Below, in pieces: positions 6,936-16,308 of a DNA stretch of 16,480 nt; positions within the stretch are counted from its first letter, which is position 1, and every line of letters begins with the position of its first letter. Under the pieces are notes generated by a model, which saw nothing but the letters and a program-made list of their open reading frames with translations, was not told the origin of the DNA and searched no databases. Where the stretch lies: positions 1 through 16,480 of the forward strand of contig CAXTEJ010000068.1 of assembly GCA_964243295.1 (NCBI GenBank), given 5' to 3'. This DNA comes from CAXTEJ01 sp964243295. GTDB lineage: Bacteria > Actinomycetota > Actinomycetes > Actinomycetales > Angustibacteraceae. The position numbers were made by a program, and so were the translations under genes.

Positions 6936-7979
6936 ATGTTGAGCGTCGCGGTCGCCGGTGCGAGCGGCTACGCCGGTGCCGAGGTGCTGCGGCTGGTGCA
7001 CGGCCACCCGGGCCTCGTGGTCGGCACGCTCACGGCCGCGTCGAGCGCCGGGTCGCGGCTGGGTGAGCACCACCCCCAGCTGCGCCCGCTCGGCGACCGC
7101 GTGCTCGAGCCGACGTCCGCGCAGACGCTGGCGCGCCACGACGTCGTCGTGCTGGCCCTGCCGCACGGCGCGTCGGCCCCGCTGGTGGCAGACCTCGACC
7201 CCGGCACGGTCGTCGTCGACTGCGGCGCCGACTTCCGGCTGACCGACGGCGACGCGTGGGCCGCGTTCTACGACACGCCGTACGCCGGGTCCTGGCCGTA
7301 CGGCCTGCCCGAGCTGCCACTCGCCGGCGGCGGGCGGCAGCGCGGGCAGGTCGCGGGCGCCACCCGCATCGCCGTGCCCGGCTGCTACCCCACCGCGGTC
7401 GTGCTCGGCCTCGCGCCCGGCTTCGCCGCCGGCCTGCTGCAGCCCGACGACGTCGTGGTCGTGGCGGCGTCCGGCGTCTCGGGGGCGGGCAAGGGCGCCA
7501 AGGCGCACCTCGCGGGCGCCGAGGTGATGGGGTCGATGTCGCCGTACGGCGTCGGGGGCGGTCACCGCCACACCCCCGAGATCGAGCAGGGGCTGTCGGC
7601 CGCGGCCGGCGAGCCGGTCACCGTGTCGTTCACGCCGACCCTCGCGCCCATGCCCCGCGGCATCCTCGCCAGCTGCACCGCCCGGGTGCGCGACGGCGTC
7701 GACGCCGCCGCGGTGCGCGAGGCCTGGGCCGCCGCCTACGCCGACGAGCCCTTCGTCCACCTGCTCGAGCCCGGCAGCTGGCCGCGCACCGCCGACGTCC
7801 TCGCCGCCAACACCGTCCACCTGCAGGTGGTCCTCGACGAGCGCACCCGCCGCGTGGTCGCTGTCGCCGCCGTCGACAACCTGACCAAGGGCACCGGCGG
7901 CGCCGCGGTGCAGTGCATCAACCTGGCCGTCGGGCTCGCCGAGACCCAGGGCCTGCCGACGACGGGAGTCGCGCCGTGA
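6936..7979 (+). CDS. argC: N-acetyl-gamma-glutamyl-phosphate reductase
   Basis: This is the third step of arginine synthesis: NADPH-dependent reduction of N-acetylglutamyl phosphate to the semialdehyde. The 347 residues from ATG 6936 fit the family. The N-terminal Rossmann motif is VAVAGASGYAGAEVLR (about 4-19). The catalytic cysteine is C150 in IAVPGCYPTAV, and the histidine-bearing segment GGGHRHTPEIEQ follows at about 209-220. The C-terminal LTKGTGGAAVQCINLAVGL is also conserved. Candidate starts GTG 6918 and ATG 6930 lie within the operator/promoter; ATG 6936 is preferred because the glycine-rich motif then sits at the usual distance and the -10 is placed for a leaderless message. It is the first gene of the argCJBDFRH chain and its stop overlaps argJ by 4 nt. 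Confidence 0.97.
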   Translation: MLSVAVAGASGYAGAEVLRLVHGHPGLVVGTLTAASSAGSRLGEHHPQLRPLGDRVLEPTSAQTLARHDVVVLALPHGASAPLVADLDPGTVVVDCGADFRLTDGDAWAAFYDTPYAGSWPYGLPELPLAGGGRQRGQVAGATRIAVPGCYPTAVVLGLAPGFAAGLLQPDDVVVVAASGVSGAGKGAKAHLAGAEVMGSMSPYGVGGGHRHTPEIEQGLSAAAGEPVTVSFTPTLAPMPRGILASCTARVRDGVDAAAVREAWAAAYADEPFVHLLEPGSWPRTADVLAANTVHLQVVLDERTRRVVAVAAVDNLTKGTGGAAVQCINLAVGLAETQGLPTTGVAP

Positions 7980-9127
7980 GCGTCACCGCCCCCGCGGGGT
8001 TCCGCGCCGCCGGCGTGGCCGCGGGCCTGAAGTCCACCGGGGCGCCCGACGTCGCGCTGGTCGTCAACGACGGTCCGGGCGCGGCCGTCGCCGCGGTCTA
8101 CACGGGCAACCGGTGCAAGGCCAACCCGGTGCTGTGGAGCGAGCGCGTCACCGCCGACGGCGTCGCGCGCGCCGTGCTGCTGAACTCCGGCGGCGCCAAC
8201 TGCTACACCGGCCCGGCCGGCTTCGCCACCACCCACGCCAGCGCCGAGCAGGTCGCCGACCTCACCGGTGTCGACGCCGGCGACGTCGTCGTCTGCTCGA
8301 CCGGCCTCATCGGGCTGCAGCTGGACGGCGACCGGCTGGCTTCCGGGGTGGCCGCGGCGGCCGCCGGGCTGACGACGTCCGGCGGGGACGACGCGGCCGT
8401 GGCGATCATGACGACCGACACCCACGCCAAGCAGGCCGTCGTCGCCGGCGACGGCTGGACCGTCGGCGGCATGGCCAAGGGCGCGGGCATGCTGGCGCCG
8501 GCGCTCGCGACGATGCTCGTCGTGCTCACCACCGACGCCGAGGCCGACGCCGGCGCCCTCGACGCGGCGCTGCGCTCGGCCACGCGCGTCACCTTCGACC
8601 GGCTCGACAGCGACGGCTGCCAGTCGACCAACGACACCGTGGTGCTGCTGTCGAGCGGCGCGAGCGGCGTGCGCCCGTCGCGGGCCGAGCTCGACGCCGC
8701 CGTGCGCGCGGTCTGCCACGACCTCGCCCAGCAGCTGATGCACGACGCCGAGGGTGCCGACCACGACATCAGCATCGAGGTCGTGAACGCCGCGAGCGAG
8801 GACGACGCGGTCGAGGTGGGCAGGTCCGTGGCCCGCAGCAACCTGTTCAAGGCCGCGGTGTTCGGCCGCGACGCCAACTGGGGCCGCATCCTCGCCGCGG
8901 TGGGCACGACGCAGGCGGCGTTCGACCCCGCCGAGCTCGACGTCGCCGTGAACGGCGTGTGGATCTGCCGCGGCGGGCAGCCGGGGGAGTCGCGCGACCT
9001 GGTCGACCTCGAGCCGCGCGCGGTGCAGGTGACGATCGACCTCAAGAGCGGGGACGACGCCGCGACGGTCTGGACCAACGACCTGACGCACGCCTACGTG
9101 CACGACAACTCGGCGTACTCCTCGTGA
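7976..9127 (+). CDS. argJ: Glutamate N-acetyltransferase / ornithine acetyltransferase
   Basis: ArgJ moves the acetyl group from N-acetylornithine to glutamate, giving ornithine and closing the acetyl cycle; some family members also use acetyl-CoA, which sequence alone does not decide here. The protein has 383 residues. The self-cleavage site of the Ntn-hydrolase-like family is clear: KGAGMLAPALA/TML, cutting between A178 and T179 so that Thr179 becomes the nucleophile. Other family marks are VLLNSGGANCYTG (68-80), AIMTTDTHAK (143-152) and the C-terminal HDNSAYSS. The GTG start overlaps the argC stop (GTGA) and gives the standard N-terminus TAPAGFRAAGVAAGLK. Its presence means the pathway is the economical cyclic type, so feedback control is expected at ArgB. 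Confidence 0.98.
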   Translation: MSVTAPAGFRAAGVAAGLKSTGAPDVALVVNDGPGAAVAAVYTGNRCKANPVLWSERVTADGVARAVLLNSGGANCYTGPAGFATTHASAEQVADLTGVDAGDVVVCSTGLIGLQLDGDRLASGVAAAAAGLTTSGGDDAAVAIMTTDTHAKQAVVAGDGWTVGGMAKGAGMLAPALATMLVVLTTDAEADAGALDAALRSATRVTFDRLDSDGCQSTNDTVVLLSSGASGVRPSRAELDAAVRAVCHDLAQQLMHDAEGADHDISIEVVNAASEDDAVEVGRSVARSNLFKAAVFGRDANWGRILAAVGTTQAAFDPAELDVAVNGVWICRGGQPGESRDLVDLEPRAVQVTIDLKSGDDAATVWTNDLTHAYVHDNSAYSS

Positions 9128-10035
9128 GCCCGCGGTGGGGCACGACGCGGCTGATGCGCCGTGACGACGCGCAGTGGGACGCCACTCGCGCAGCTGTTCT
9201 GGTCGACGCGCTGCCGTGGCTCAAGGAGTTCTACGGGAAGGTCGTCGTCATCAAGTACGGCGGCAACGCGATGGTCGACGAGTCGCTGAAGCGCGCGTTC
9301 GCCGATGACATCGTGTTCTTGCTGCACGTCGGCATCCAGCCGGTGGTGGTGCACGGCGGTGGCCCCCAGGTGTCGTCGATGCTGGAGCGGCTCGGCATCG
9401 CGAGCGAGTTCCGCGGCGGTCTGCGGGTCACGACCGCCGAGGCGGTGGAGGTGGTGCGGATGGTGCTGCTCGGCCAGGTGGGCCGTGAGCTGGTCGGCCT
9501 CGTCAACGAGCACGGCCCCCACGCGGTCGGCATGAGCGGCGAGGACGGCGGCCTGTTCCGCGCCGAGCGCACGCAGCCCGTCGTCGACGGCGTGCCGGTC
9601 GACGTCGGGCTGGTCGGTGACGTCGTCGCGGTCCAGCCCGGCCCCGTGCTCGACCTCGTCGCAGCGGGGCGCATCCCGGTCGTGTCGACCGTGGCGCCCG
9701 ACGCCACCGGGCAGGTGCTCAACGTCAACGCCGACACCGCTGCCGCTGCGCTGGCCGCGGCGCTCGGCGCGCACAAGCTCGTGGTGCTCACCGACGTCGA
9801 GGGCCTCTACAGCGACTGGCCCGACCGGTCGTCGCTGGTCCAGCAGATCGGCGCCGACGAGCTCGAGCACGTGCTGCCCGAGATCAGCTCGGGCATGGCG
9901 CCGAAGATGGCGGCGTGCCTGCGAGCCGTGCGGGGCGGGGTCACGCGAGCGACCGTCGTCGACGGCCGGCTGCCCCACGCGCTGCTGCTGGAGATGCTCA
10001 GCAGCGAGGGCACCGGCACGATGGTGGTGCCGTGA
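9124..10035 (+). CDS. argB: Acetylglutamate kinase (arginine-sensitive type)
   Basis: ArgB phosphorylates N-acetylglutamate with ATP. The 303 residues show the amino-acid kinase signatures VVIKYGGNAM (41-50), VVVHGGGPQ (74-82) and FRGGLRVT (97-104), plus LNVNADTAAAALA and LVVLTDVEGLY further on. The C-terminus PHALLLEMLSSEGTGTMVV fits the H-x2-L-x-E-x-x-S/T-x2-G-x-GT pattern described for arginine-inhibited hexameric kinases. The N-terminal 35 residues before the core could form the extra helix found in that class. Feedback inhibition by arginine is therefore likely, as expected for a pathway using ArgJ. GTG 9124 overlaps the argJ stop by 4 nt; ATG 9154 (residue 11) is a possible alternative start. 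Confidence 0.97.
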   Translation: MSPRWGTTRLMRRDDAQWDATRAAVLVDALPWLKEFYGKVVVIKYGGNAMVDESLKRAFADDIVFLLHVGIQPVVVHGGGPQVSSMLERLGIASEFRGGLRVTTAEAVEVVRMVLLGQVGRELVGLVNEHGPHAVGMSGEDGGLFRAERTQPVVDGVPVDVGLVGDVVAVQPGPVLDLVAAGRIPVVSTVAPDATGQVLNVNADTAAAALAAALGAHKLVVLTDVEGLYSDWPDRSSLVQQIGADELEHVLPEISSGMAPKMAACLRAVRGGVTRATVVDGRLPHALLLEMLSSEGTGTMVVP

Positions 10036-11264
10036 GCGACGTCCTGCCCGCCTCCGACGGCGCGCTCACCCCGACCGCCGCAGACCACTGGCTGGGCCGC
10101 TACGCGGATGCCGTGATGCCCACGTACGGTGTGCCGCAACGGGTCCTGGTGCGTGGTGAGGGCGCCTACGTGTGGGACGCCGACGGCGCGCGCTACCTCG
10201 ACCTGCTCGCCGGCATCGCCACCAACGCCCTCGGGCACGCCCACCCGACGCTGACCGGCGCCGTGAGCGCGCAGCTCGCGACCCTCGGCCACGTGTCGAA
10301 CTTCTTCGCCACGCGCCCGCAGGTGACGCTCGCCGAGCGGCTGCTCGAGCTGCTGCAGGCGCCGCCCGGGTCGCGGGTGTTCTTCGCGAACTCGGGCTCG
10401 GAGGCCAACGAGGGCGCGTTCAAGATCGCCCGCCGCACCGGCCGGCCGCGCATCCTGGCGCTCGAGGGCGCCTTCCACGGCCGCACCCTCGGGTCGCTCG
10501 CGCTCACCCACAAGCCCGCCTACCGCGAGCCCTTCCAGCCGCTGCCGGGCGGCGTCGAGCACCTGCCGTTCGGCGACGCCGACGCGCTGCGCGCCGCGGT
10601 CGACGACACCGTCGCCGCGGTGGTCCTCGAGCCGATCCAGGGCGAGGCGGGCGTGCGGCCCCTGCCCGAGGGCTACCTGCGGCTCGCGCGCGAGCTCACC
10701 TCGGCGCACGGCGCGCTGCTCGTCGTCGACGAGGTGCAGTCGGGCATCGGCCGCACCGGCGCGTGGTTCGCCCACACCCGGCACGGCGTCGTCCCGGACG
10801 TCGTGACGCTGGCCAAGGGGCTCGGCGGCGGCATCCCGGTGGGAGCCGTCGTGGCGCTGGGGGAGGGGCCGGCGTCCCTGCTCGGCGCGGGGCAGCACGG
10901 CACCACCTTCGGTGGCAACCCCGTCGCGGCGGCCGCCGCCCTCGCCACGCTGCACGTCATCGAGCGCGACGACCTGCTCACCGCCACCCGCCGGGTCGGC
11001 GAGAGGCTCCGTGAGGGGGCGCTCGCCCAGGGTGGGCCGCTCGTCACCGGGGTCAGCGGGGAGGGGCTGTGGCTCGGCCTGCAGCTCGCCAGGTCCGTCG
11101 CGCCGCAGCTGGCCTCTCACGCGCTGGCCGCCGGCTTCATCGTCAACGCCGTCCAGCCGGACGTCGTCCGGCTCGCCCCGCCGCTGATCCTGACGGCCGG
11201 GCAGGCCGACTCCTTCGTCGCCGCCCTGCCCGGCCTGGCCGCTGCCGCAGCCGAGGAGGCCTGA
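10032..11264 (+). CDS. argD: Acetylornithine aminotransferase
   Basis: This class III, PLP-dependent aminotransferase converts N-acetylglutamate semialdehyde and glutamate to N-acetylornithine and 2-oxoglutarate. The 410 residues include VFFANSGSEANEGAFKIAR (117-135, phosphate binding), GAFHGRTLGSLALT (147-159), the cofactor aspartate D233 in LLVVDEVQSGIGRTG and the PLP lysine K262 in VTLAKGLGGGIPVGA. HGTTFGGNPVAAAAA follows. The GTG start at 10032 overlaps the argB stop (GTGA). Class III enzymes can accept related substrates such as succinyldiaminopimelate, but the position in the arginine operon makes the acetylornithine role the main one. The stop overlaps the argF ATG by one base, and a GAGGAGG at 11253-11259 serves argF. 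Confidence 0.97.
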   Translation: MSDVLPASDGALTPTAADHWLGRYADAVMPTYGVPQRVLVRGEGAYVWDADGARYLDLLAGIATNALGHAHPTLTGAVSAQLATLGHVSNFFATRPQVTLAERLLELLQAPPGSRVFFANSGSEANEGAFKIARRTGRPRILALEGAFHGRTLGSLALTHKPAYREPFQPLPGGVEHLPFGDADALRAAVDDTVAAVVLEPIQGEAGVRPLPEGYLRLARELTSAHGALLVVDEVQSGIGRTGAWFAHTRHGVVPDVVTLAKGLGGGIPVGAVVALGEGPASLLGAGQHGTTFGGNPVAAAAALATLHVIERDDLLTATRRVGERLREGALAQGGPLVTGVSGEGLWLGLQLARSVAPQLASHALAAGFIVNAVQPDVVRLAPPLILTAGQADSFVAALPGLAAAAAEEA

Positions 11265-12196
11265 TGCGCCACTTCCTGCGCGACGACGACCTGTCGCCCG
11301 CCGAGCTCACCGAGGTGCTCGACCTCGCCGCCGAGCTCAAGACGGACCGCCACGCGCGCCAGCCGCTGGCGGGCCCCCGCGCGGTCGCCCTCATCTTCGA
11401 CAAGCCCACGCTTCGCACCCAGCTGTCCTTCGCGACCGGGGTCGCCGAGCTCGGTGGCGCGGCGGTGCTCGTCGACTCACGCCTCGCCGCCATCGGTGTG
11501 CGCGAGTCGATCGCCGACGTCACCCGCGTCATCACCCGGCAGGTCAGCGCCATCGTCTGGCGCACCTTCGGCCAGGAGCGGATCGAGCAGATGGCGGCCC
11601 ACGCGACCGTGCCGGTCGTCAACGCGCTGACCGACCAGTTCCACCCGTGCCAGGTGCTCGCCGACCTGCTCACGGTCCGCGAGCACCGCGGCCCGCTGCC
11701 CGGGCAGACGCTGTCCTACCTCGGCGACGGCGCCAACAACATGGCCCACTCCTACCTGCTCGGCGGCGCCGCGGCGGGCCTGCACGTGCGCATCGGGACG
11801 CCGGCCTCCCATCAGCCCGACGACGCGGTGATCGAGGCGGCCAGGGGGATCGCCGCCGGCACCGGCGGGTCGGTGGTCGTCACCGACCGCCCGGACGAGG
11901 CCGCCGACGGCGCCGACGTCCTCGCCACCGACACCTGGGTGTCGATGGGGCAGGAAGACGAGAAGGGCGAGCGCGCCGGCGCGGCGAGCCCCTTCGCGCC
12001 CTTCACGGTCGACGCGACCGCCCTGGGCCGCGCCGCCCCCGACGCCGTCGTCCTGCACTGCCTGCCCGCCTACCGGGGGCTCGAGATCGCCGCCGAGGTC
12101 ATCGACGGCCCGCAGTCGCTCGTGTGGGACGAGGCCGAGAACCGGCTGCACGCCCAGAAGGCCCTGCTCACCTTCCTGCTGGAGCGGGCGGGGTGA
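11264..12196 (+). CDS. argF: Ornithine carbamoyltransferase
   Basis: ArgF makes citrulline from ornithine and carbamoyl phosphate. The protein has 310 residues. Expected motifs are present: IVWRTFGQERIEQMA (97-111), FHPCQVLADLLT (126-137, carbamoyl-phosphate site), GDGANNMAHS (154-163), the ornithine loop DTWVSMGQE (223-231, SMG at 227-229), HCLPAYRG (265-272) and VWDEAENRLHAQKA. The phosphate-binding loop is divergent: FDKPTLRTQLSF (45-56) replaces the classic K-x-S-T-R-T-R. The first Arg and the following Thr are kept, but Ser, Thr and the second Arg become Thr49, Leu50 and Gln53. I recall similar loops in other actinobacterial ArgF proteins, so this is probably a lineage variant rather than a lost function. 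The ArgJ-type cycle upstream supplies free ornithine, which argues against an acetylornithine carbamoyltransferase. Confidence 0.95.
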   Translation: MRHFLRDDDLSPAELTEVLDLAAELKTDRHARQPLAGPRAVALIFDKPTLRTQLSFATGVAELGGAAVLVDSRLAAIGVRESIADVTRVITRQVSAIVWRTFGQERIEQMAAHATVPVVNALTDQFHPCQVLADLLTVREHRGPLPGQTLSYLGDGANNMAHSYLLGGAAAGLHVRIGTPASHQPDDAVIEAARGIAAGTGGSVVVTDRPDEAADGADVLATDTWVSMGQEDEKGERAGAASPFAPFTVDATALGRAAPDAVVLHCLPAYRGLEIAAEVIDGPQSLVWDEAENRLHAQKALLTFLLERAG

Positions 12197-12734
12197 TCGC
12201 GCAGACCAAGGCCGCCCGCCAGCAGCGCATCAGCGACCTGCTCGGACGTCGCGCGGTGCGCTCGCAGGCCCAGCTCGCCCAGCTGCTCGCCGACGACGGC
12301 ATCGACGTCACGCAGGCCACGCTGTCGCGCGACCTGGTGCAGATGGGGGCGGTGCGCGTGCGCGGCGACGACGGCGGTCTGGTCTACGCGGTCGCGGGCG
12401 AGGGCGGCGACCGCACCCCGCGACCCGGGGACGGGCTGGCTGACGGGCGCTTCGCACGGGTCGCCGCCGAGGTGCTCGTGTCGGCCGAGGCGTCGGCGAA
12501 CCTCGTGGTGCTGCGCACACCTCCTGGAGCCGCCCACTACCTGGCCTCGGCGCTCGACCACGCCGACCTGCCCGACCTGCTCGGCACCATCGCCGGTGAC
12601 GACACCGTGCTGATCATCTCCCGCGACCCGCAGGGTGGTGCGCTGCTGGCCCAGCAGCTGCTCGCCGTCGCGGAGGGTGGCGAGCCGGACGCCGGCCGCC
12701 CGGCCACCACCGACCCCCATCCCGAGGAGCACCC

Positions 12735-12738
<4 letters not shown>
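12193..12738 (+). CDS. argR: Arginine repressor
   Basis: This is an arginine-dependent transcriptional regulator of 181 residues. The N-terminal winged helix-turn-helix is KAARQQRISDLLGRRAVRSQAQLAQLLADDGIDVTQATLSRDLVQMGAVRV (7-57), with the ATLSRDL recognition helix (S45, R46). The C-terminal oligomerisation and arginine-binding domain (about 85-160) carries GTIAGDDTVLIISRD (131-145), where the paired Asp136/Asp137 bind arginine in the family. A Gly/Asp-rich linker (about 68-86) joins the domains, and a short Pro/Glu/His tail follows. It starts at GTG 12193, overlapping the argF stop by 4 nt, and ends overlapping argH by 4 nt. The likely target is the box over the argC promoter, giving autoregulation through the operon. 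Confidence 0.97.
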
Positions 12739-14167
<1,429 letters not shown>

Positions 14168-14171
<4 letters not shown>

Positions 14172-14836
14172 CCGCGTCACTGCTCGGCGGCCCGGTGCTC
14201 GAGGTCGCCCCGTCGCTGCTCGGGCGCGTGCTGCGCCATGCGTCGGCGGACGGCCCCGTCGCCGTGCGCCTCACCGAGGTCGAGGCGTACGCCGGCCCCG
14301 GCGACCCCGGGTCGCACGCCCACCGCGGCCTCACCCCCCGCACGGCCGTCATGTTCGGGCCGCCGGGACACCTCTACGTCTACTTCTCCTACGGCATGCA
14401 CTGGTGCGTGAACCTGGTCTGCGGGCCGGACGGCACGGCCTCGGCCGTGCTGCTGCGGGCCGGTGAGGTCGTCGAGGGCCACGCGCTCGCCCGGGCCCGG
14501 CGTCCGGCGTCCAGGACGGACCGCGACCTGGCGCGAGGGCCGGCGCGGCTGGCGGCCGCCCTCGGCATCGACAAGGCCCTGGACGGCGTGGCGCTCGGCG
14601 CGGCGGTGCAGCTGACCGGGCGGGCGTCGTCCGCGCCGGTGCGCACCGGGCCGCGCGTCGGCGTCAGCGGGCCGGGAGGCGACGCGGGGGCCTACCCGTG
14701 GCGGTTCTGGCTGGACGGCGAGCCCACCGTCTCGGCGTACCGGCCGGGCGGTGTCCGGCGGCAACCGCGTCGCGCCGCCGCTGCGGCATCGGGCAGGCTG
14801 GGCGGCGACAACGCACCACCTGCGAAGGAGAGCTGA
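14168..14836 (+). CDS. mpg: 3-methyladenine DNA glycosylase (AAG/MPG family)
   Basis: This predicted DNA repair enzyme removes alkylated purines such as 3-methyladenine by cleaving the N-glycosidic bond. The 222 residues show the AAG fold marks in order: RLTEVEAYAGPGDPGSHAHRG (34-54, with E39 and Y41 at the positions of the catalytic Glu and active-site Tyr of human AAG, and H50), TPRTAVMFGPPGHLYVYFSYGMHWCVNLVC (57-85), AVLLRAGEVVEG and, later, DLARGPARLAAALGID. The C-terminal 25 residues are Arg/Ala/Gly-rich and probably disordered. The start ATG overlaps the argH stop by 4 nt, and the stop is 3 nt before tyrS, so it is physically part of this transcription unit although it has no role in arginine synthesis. 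A neighbourhood with tyrS is also known in mycobacteria. Confidence 0.95.
14825..14830 (+). promoter_or_regulatory. Ribosome binding site of tyrS
   Basis: AAGGAG lies within the last codons of mpg, 9 nt before the GTG at 14840. It is one of the strongest Shine-Dalgarno sequences in the window. Confidence 0.8.
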
Positions 14837-14839
14837 ACC

Positions 14840-16102
14840 GTGACCGACATCCTGGACGAGCTGCACTGGCGCGGGTTGGTGGCCCAGACCACCGACGAGG
14901 ACGCGCTGCGCACGGCACTCGCCGCCGGACCGGTCACGTACTACTGCGGTTTCGACCCCACCGCGCCCAGCCTGCACATGGGCAACCTGGTGCAGCTGCT
15001 GACGATGCGCCGCCTGCAGGATGCCGGCCACCAGCCGATCGCCCTGGTCGGTGGGTCGACCGGGCTCGTGGGTGATCCCCGGCCGACCGCCGAGCGGCAG
15101 CTCAACGACCCCGCGACGGTCGCGGCGTGGGTCGAGCGGCTGCGCGCGCAGGTCTCGCGGTTCCTGCGGGCCGACGGCGACCACCCCGTGCGGGTGGTCA
15201 ACAACCTGGACTGGACCGCGCCGCTGTCGGCGATCGAGCTGCTGCGCGACGTCGGCAAGCACTTTCGCGTCAACGCGATGCTGAGGAAGGACGCCGTGGC
15301 GGCGCGGCTGGAGTCGCAGGACGGCATCTCCTACACCGAGTTCAGCTACCAGATCCTGCAGGGGCTCGACTACCTCGAGCTGTTCCGCAGCCACGGGTGC
15401 ACGCTGCAGACGGGGGGCATCGACCAGTGGGGCAACCTGACGGCGGGGTCCGACCTCGTGCGCCGCGCCGAGGGTGCGTCGGTGCACCTGCTCGCCACAC
15501 CGCTGATCACCAAGCCGGACGGCACCAAGTACGGCAAGACCGAGAGCGGCGCCGTGTGGCTCGACGCCAAGCTGACCTCGCCGTACGCCTTCTACCAGTT
15601 CTGGCTCAACGCCGACGACGCCCAGGTCGGTCAGCTGCTGCGGGTCTTCACCTTCCGGTCGCGGTCGCAGATCGAGGCCCTGGAGGAGTCGGTGCGTGAG
15701 CGTCCCGCCGCCCGCGAGGCGCAGCGGGCGCTGGCGGCCGACGTCACCACGCTCGTCCACGGCGATCGGGCCACGTCGCAGGCGATCAGCGCGAGCCAGG
15801 CGCTGTTCGGGCGCGGTGACCTCACCGAGCTGGACGCCGGCACGCTGCGCGACGCGACCGCCGAGCTGCCGCTGGCCCGGGTGGCCCTGGGCGCCAGCGT
15901 GGTCGACGTGCTGGTGGAGGCCGGGCTCGCGCCGAGCCGCTCGGGGGCCCGGCGCACGATCGGAGAAGGGGGCGCCTACGTCAACAACGTGAAGGTCGTC
16001 GATCCCGAGGCGGTCCTCGGGCCCGAGCTGCTGCTGCACGAGCGGTACGCCGTGCTGCGGCGGGGCAAGAAGTCGCTGGCGGCTGCCGTGGTGGAGCGCT
16101 AG
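14840..16102 (+). CDS. tyrS: Tyrosine--tRNA ligase
   Basis: This is a class I synthetase that charges tRNA-Tyr and acts as a homodimer in the cytoplasm. The 420 residues fit the bacterial TyrRS length. The N-terminal catalytic domain has YCGFDPTAPSLHMGNLVQLL (35-54; H-M-G-N is the HIGH-like motif, His46) and ALVGGSTGLVGDPRP (68-82). FSYQILQGLDYLEL, GGIDQWGNLTAGSDLVRR (192-209, tyrosine/ATP site) and the KMSKS-equivalent KYGKTESG (230-237) follow. A helical anticodon domain and a C-terminal S4 RNA-binding domain (about 350-412, LAPSRSGARRTIGEGGAYVNN) come last. The GTG start follows a strong Shine-Dalgarno. It is the last protein gene before the rRNA leader, and its stop codon lies in a 14-bp palindrome. 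Confidence 0.98.
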   Translation: MTDILDELHWRGLVAQTTDEDALRTALAAGPVTYYCGFDPTAPSLHMGNLVQLLTMRRLQDAGHQPIALVGGSTGLVGDPRPTAERQLNDPATVAAWVERLRAQVSRFLRADGDHPVRVVNNLDWTAPLSAIELLRDVGKHFRVNAMLRKDAVAARLESQDGISYTEFSYQILQGLDYLELFRSHGCTLQTGGIDQWGNLTAGSDLVRRAEGASVHLLATPLITKPDGTKYGKTESGAVWLDAKLTSPYAFYQFWLNADDAQVGQLLRVFTFRSRSQIEALEESVRERPAAREAQRALAADVTTLVHGDRATSQAISASQALFGRGDLTELDAGTLRDATAELPLARVALGASVVDVLVEAGLAPSRSGARRTIGEGGAYVNNVKVVDPEAVLGPELLLHERYAVLRRGKKSLAAAVVER

Positions 16103-16107
16103 CGCTC
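16094..16107 (+). repeat. 14-bp perfect palindrome over the tyrS stop codon
   Basis: GAGCGCTAGCGCTC is identical to its reverse complement and contains the TAG stop (16100-16102). As RNA it can form a 5-bp stem with a CTAG loop. There is no T-tract, so it would be at best a weak terminator. Confidence 0.6.
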
Positions 16108-16161
16108 GCGGGTGGTCGTGATGACGTGGGCCCGCGCAGCGTGCGCCTGTGACCTGCGGGT

Positions 16162-16190
16162 TTGCACCCTGGCGCGGACCTGCGTAGGTT
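16162..16190 (+). promoter_or_regulatory. Candidate rrn promoter P1
   Basis: A -35-like TTGCAC (16162-16167) is separated by 17 nt from a -10 TAGGTT (16185-16190, TAnnnT). Transcription would start near 16197. The -35 keeps only the TTG part of the consensus. Confidence 0.5.
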
Positions 16191-16266
16191 TCTCCACGTC
16201 AGCCCGTCAGGGAGGCACGGACGCCGCGAGGTGGCCGGTCCCGGGGTTTGGTGGTTGTGCTGCAGC

Positions 16267-16308
16267 GCCGGGCTGGTCCCGGCGGTCCGACCCTGTTTGG
16301 GTTGGACC
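16267..16308 (+). terminator. Two back-to-back hairpins, candidate U-less tyrS terminator
   Basis: Hairpin 1 is GCCGGG (16267-16272) / CCCGGC (16278-16283) with loop CTGGT. Hairpin 2 follows directly: GGTCCGACCC (16284-16293) / GGGTTGGACC (16299-16308), 9 Watson-Crick pairs plus one G-U, loop TGTTT. No T-run follows, but actinobacterial terminators often lack one. The right arm of hairpin 2 contains the -35 of candidate promoter P2, so it may equally act on rrn transcription started at P1. Confidence 0.5.

Noticed and set aside
6918..6938. GTG 6918 or ATG 6930 as the argC start
   Set aside because: Both lie inside the -10/operator segment, have no ribosome binding site and add only residues before the normal N-terminus; ATG 6936 fits a leaderless start.
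11264..12196. argF as an acetylornithine or succinylornithine carbamoyltransferase because of its PTLRTQ loop
   Set aside because: The rest of the motifs (HPCQ, DTWVSMGQ, HCLP) are of the ornithine type, and argJ upstream releases free ornithine, so the classical substrate is the simplest reading.
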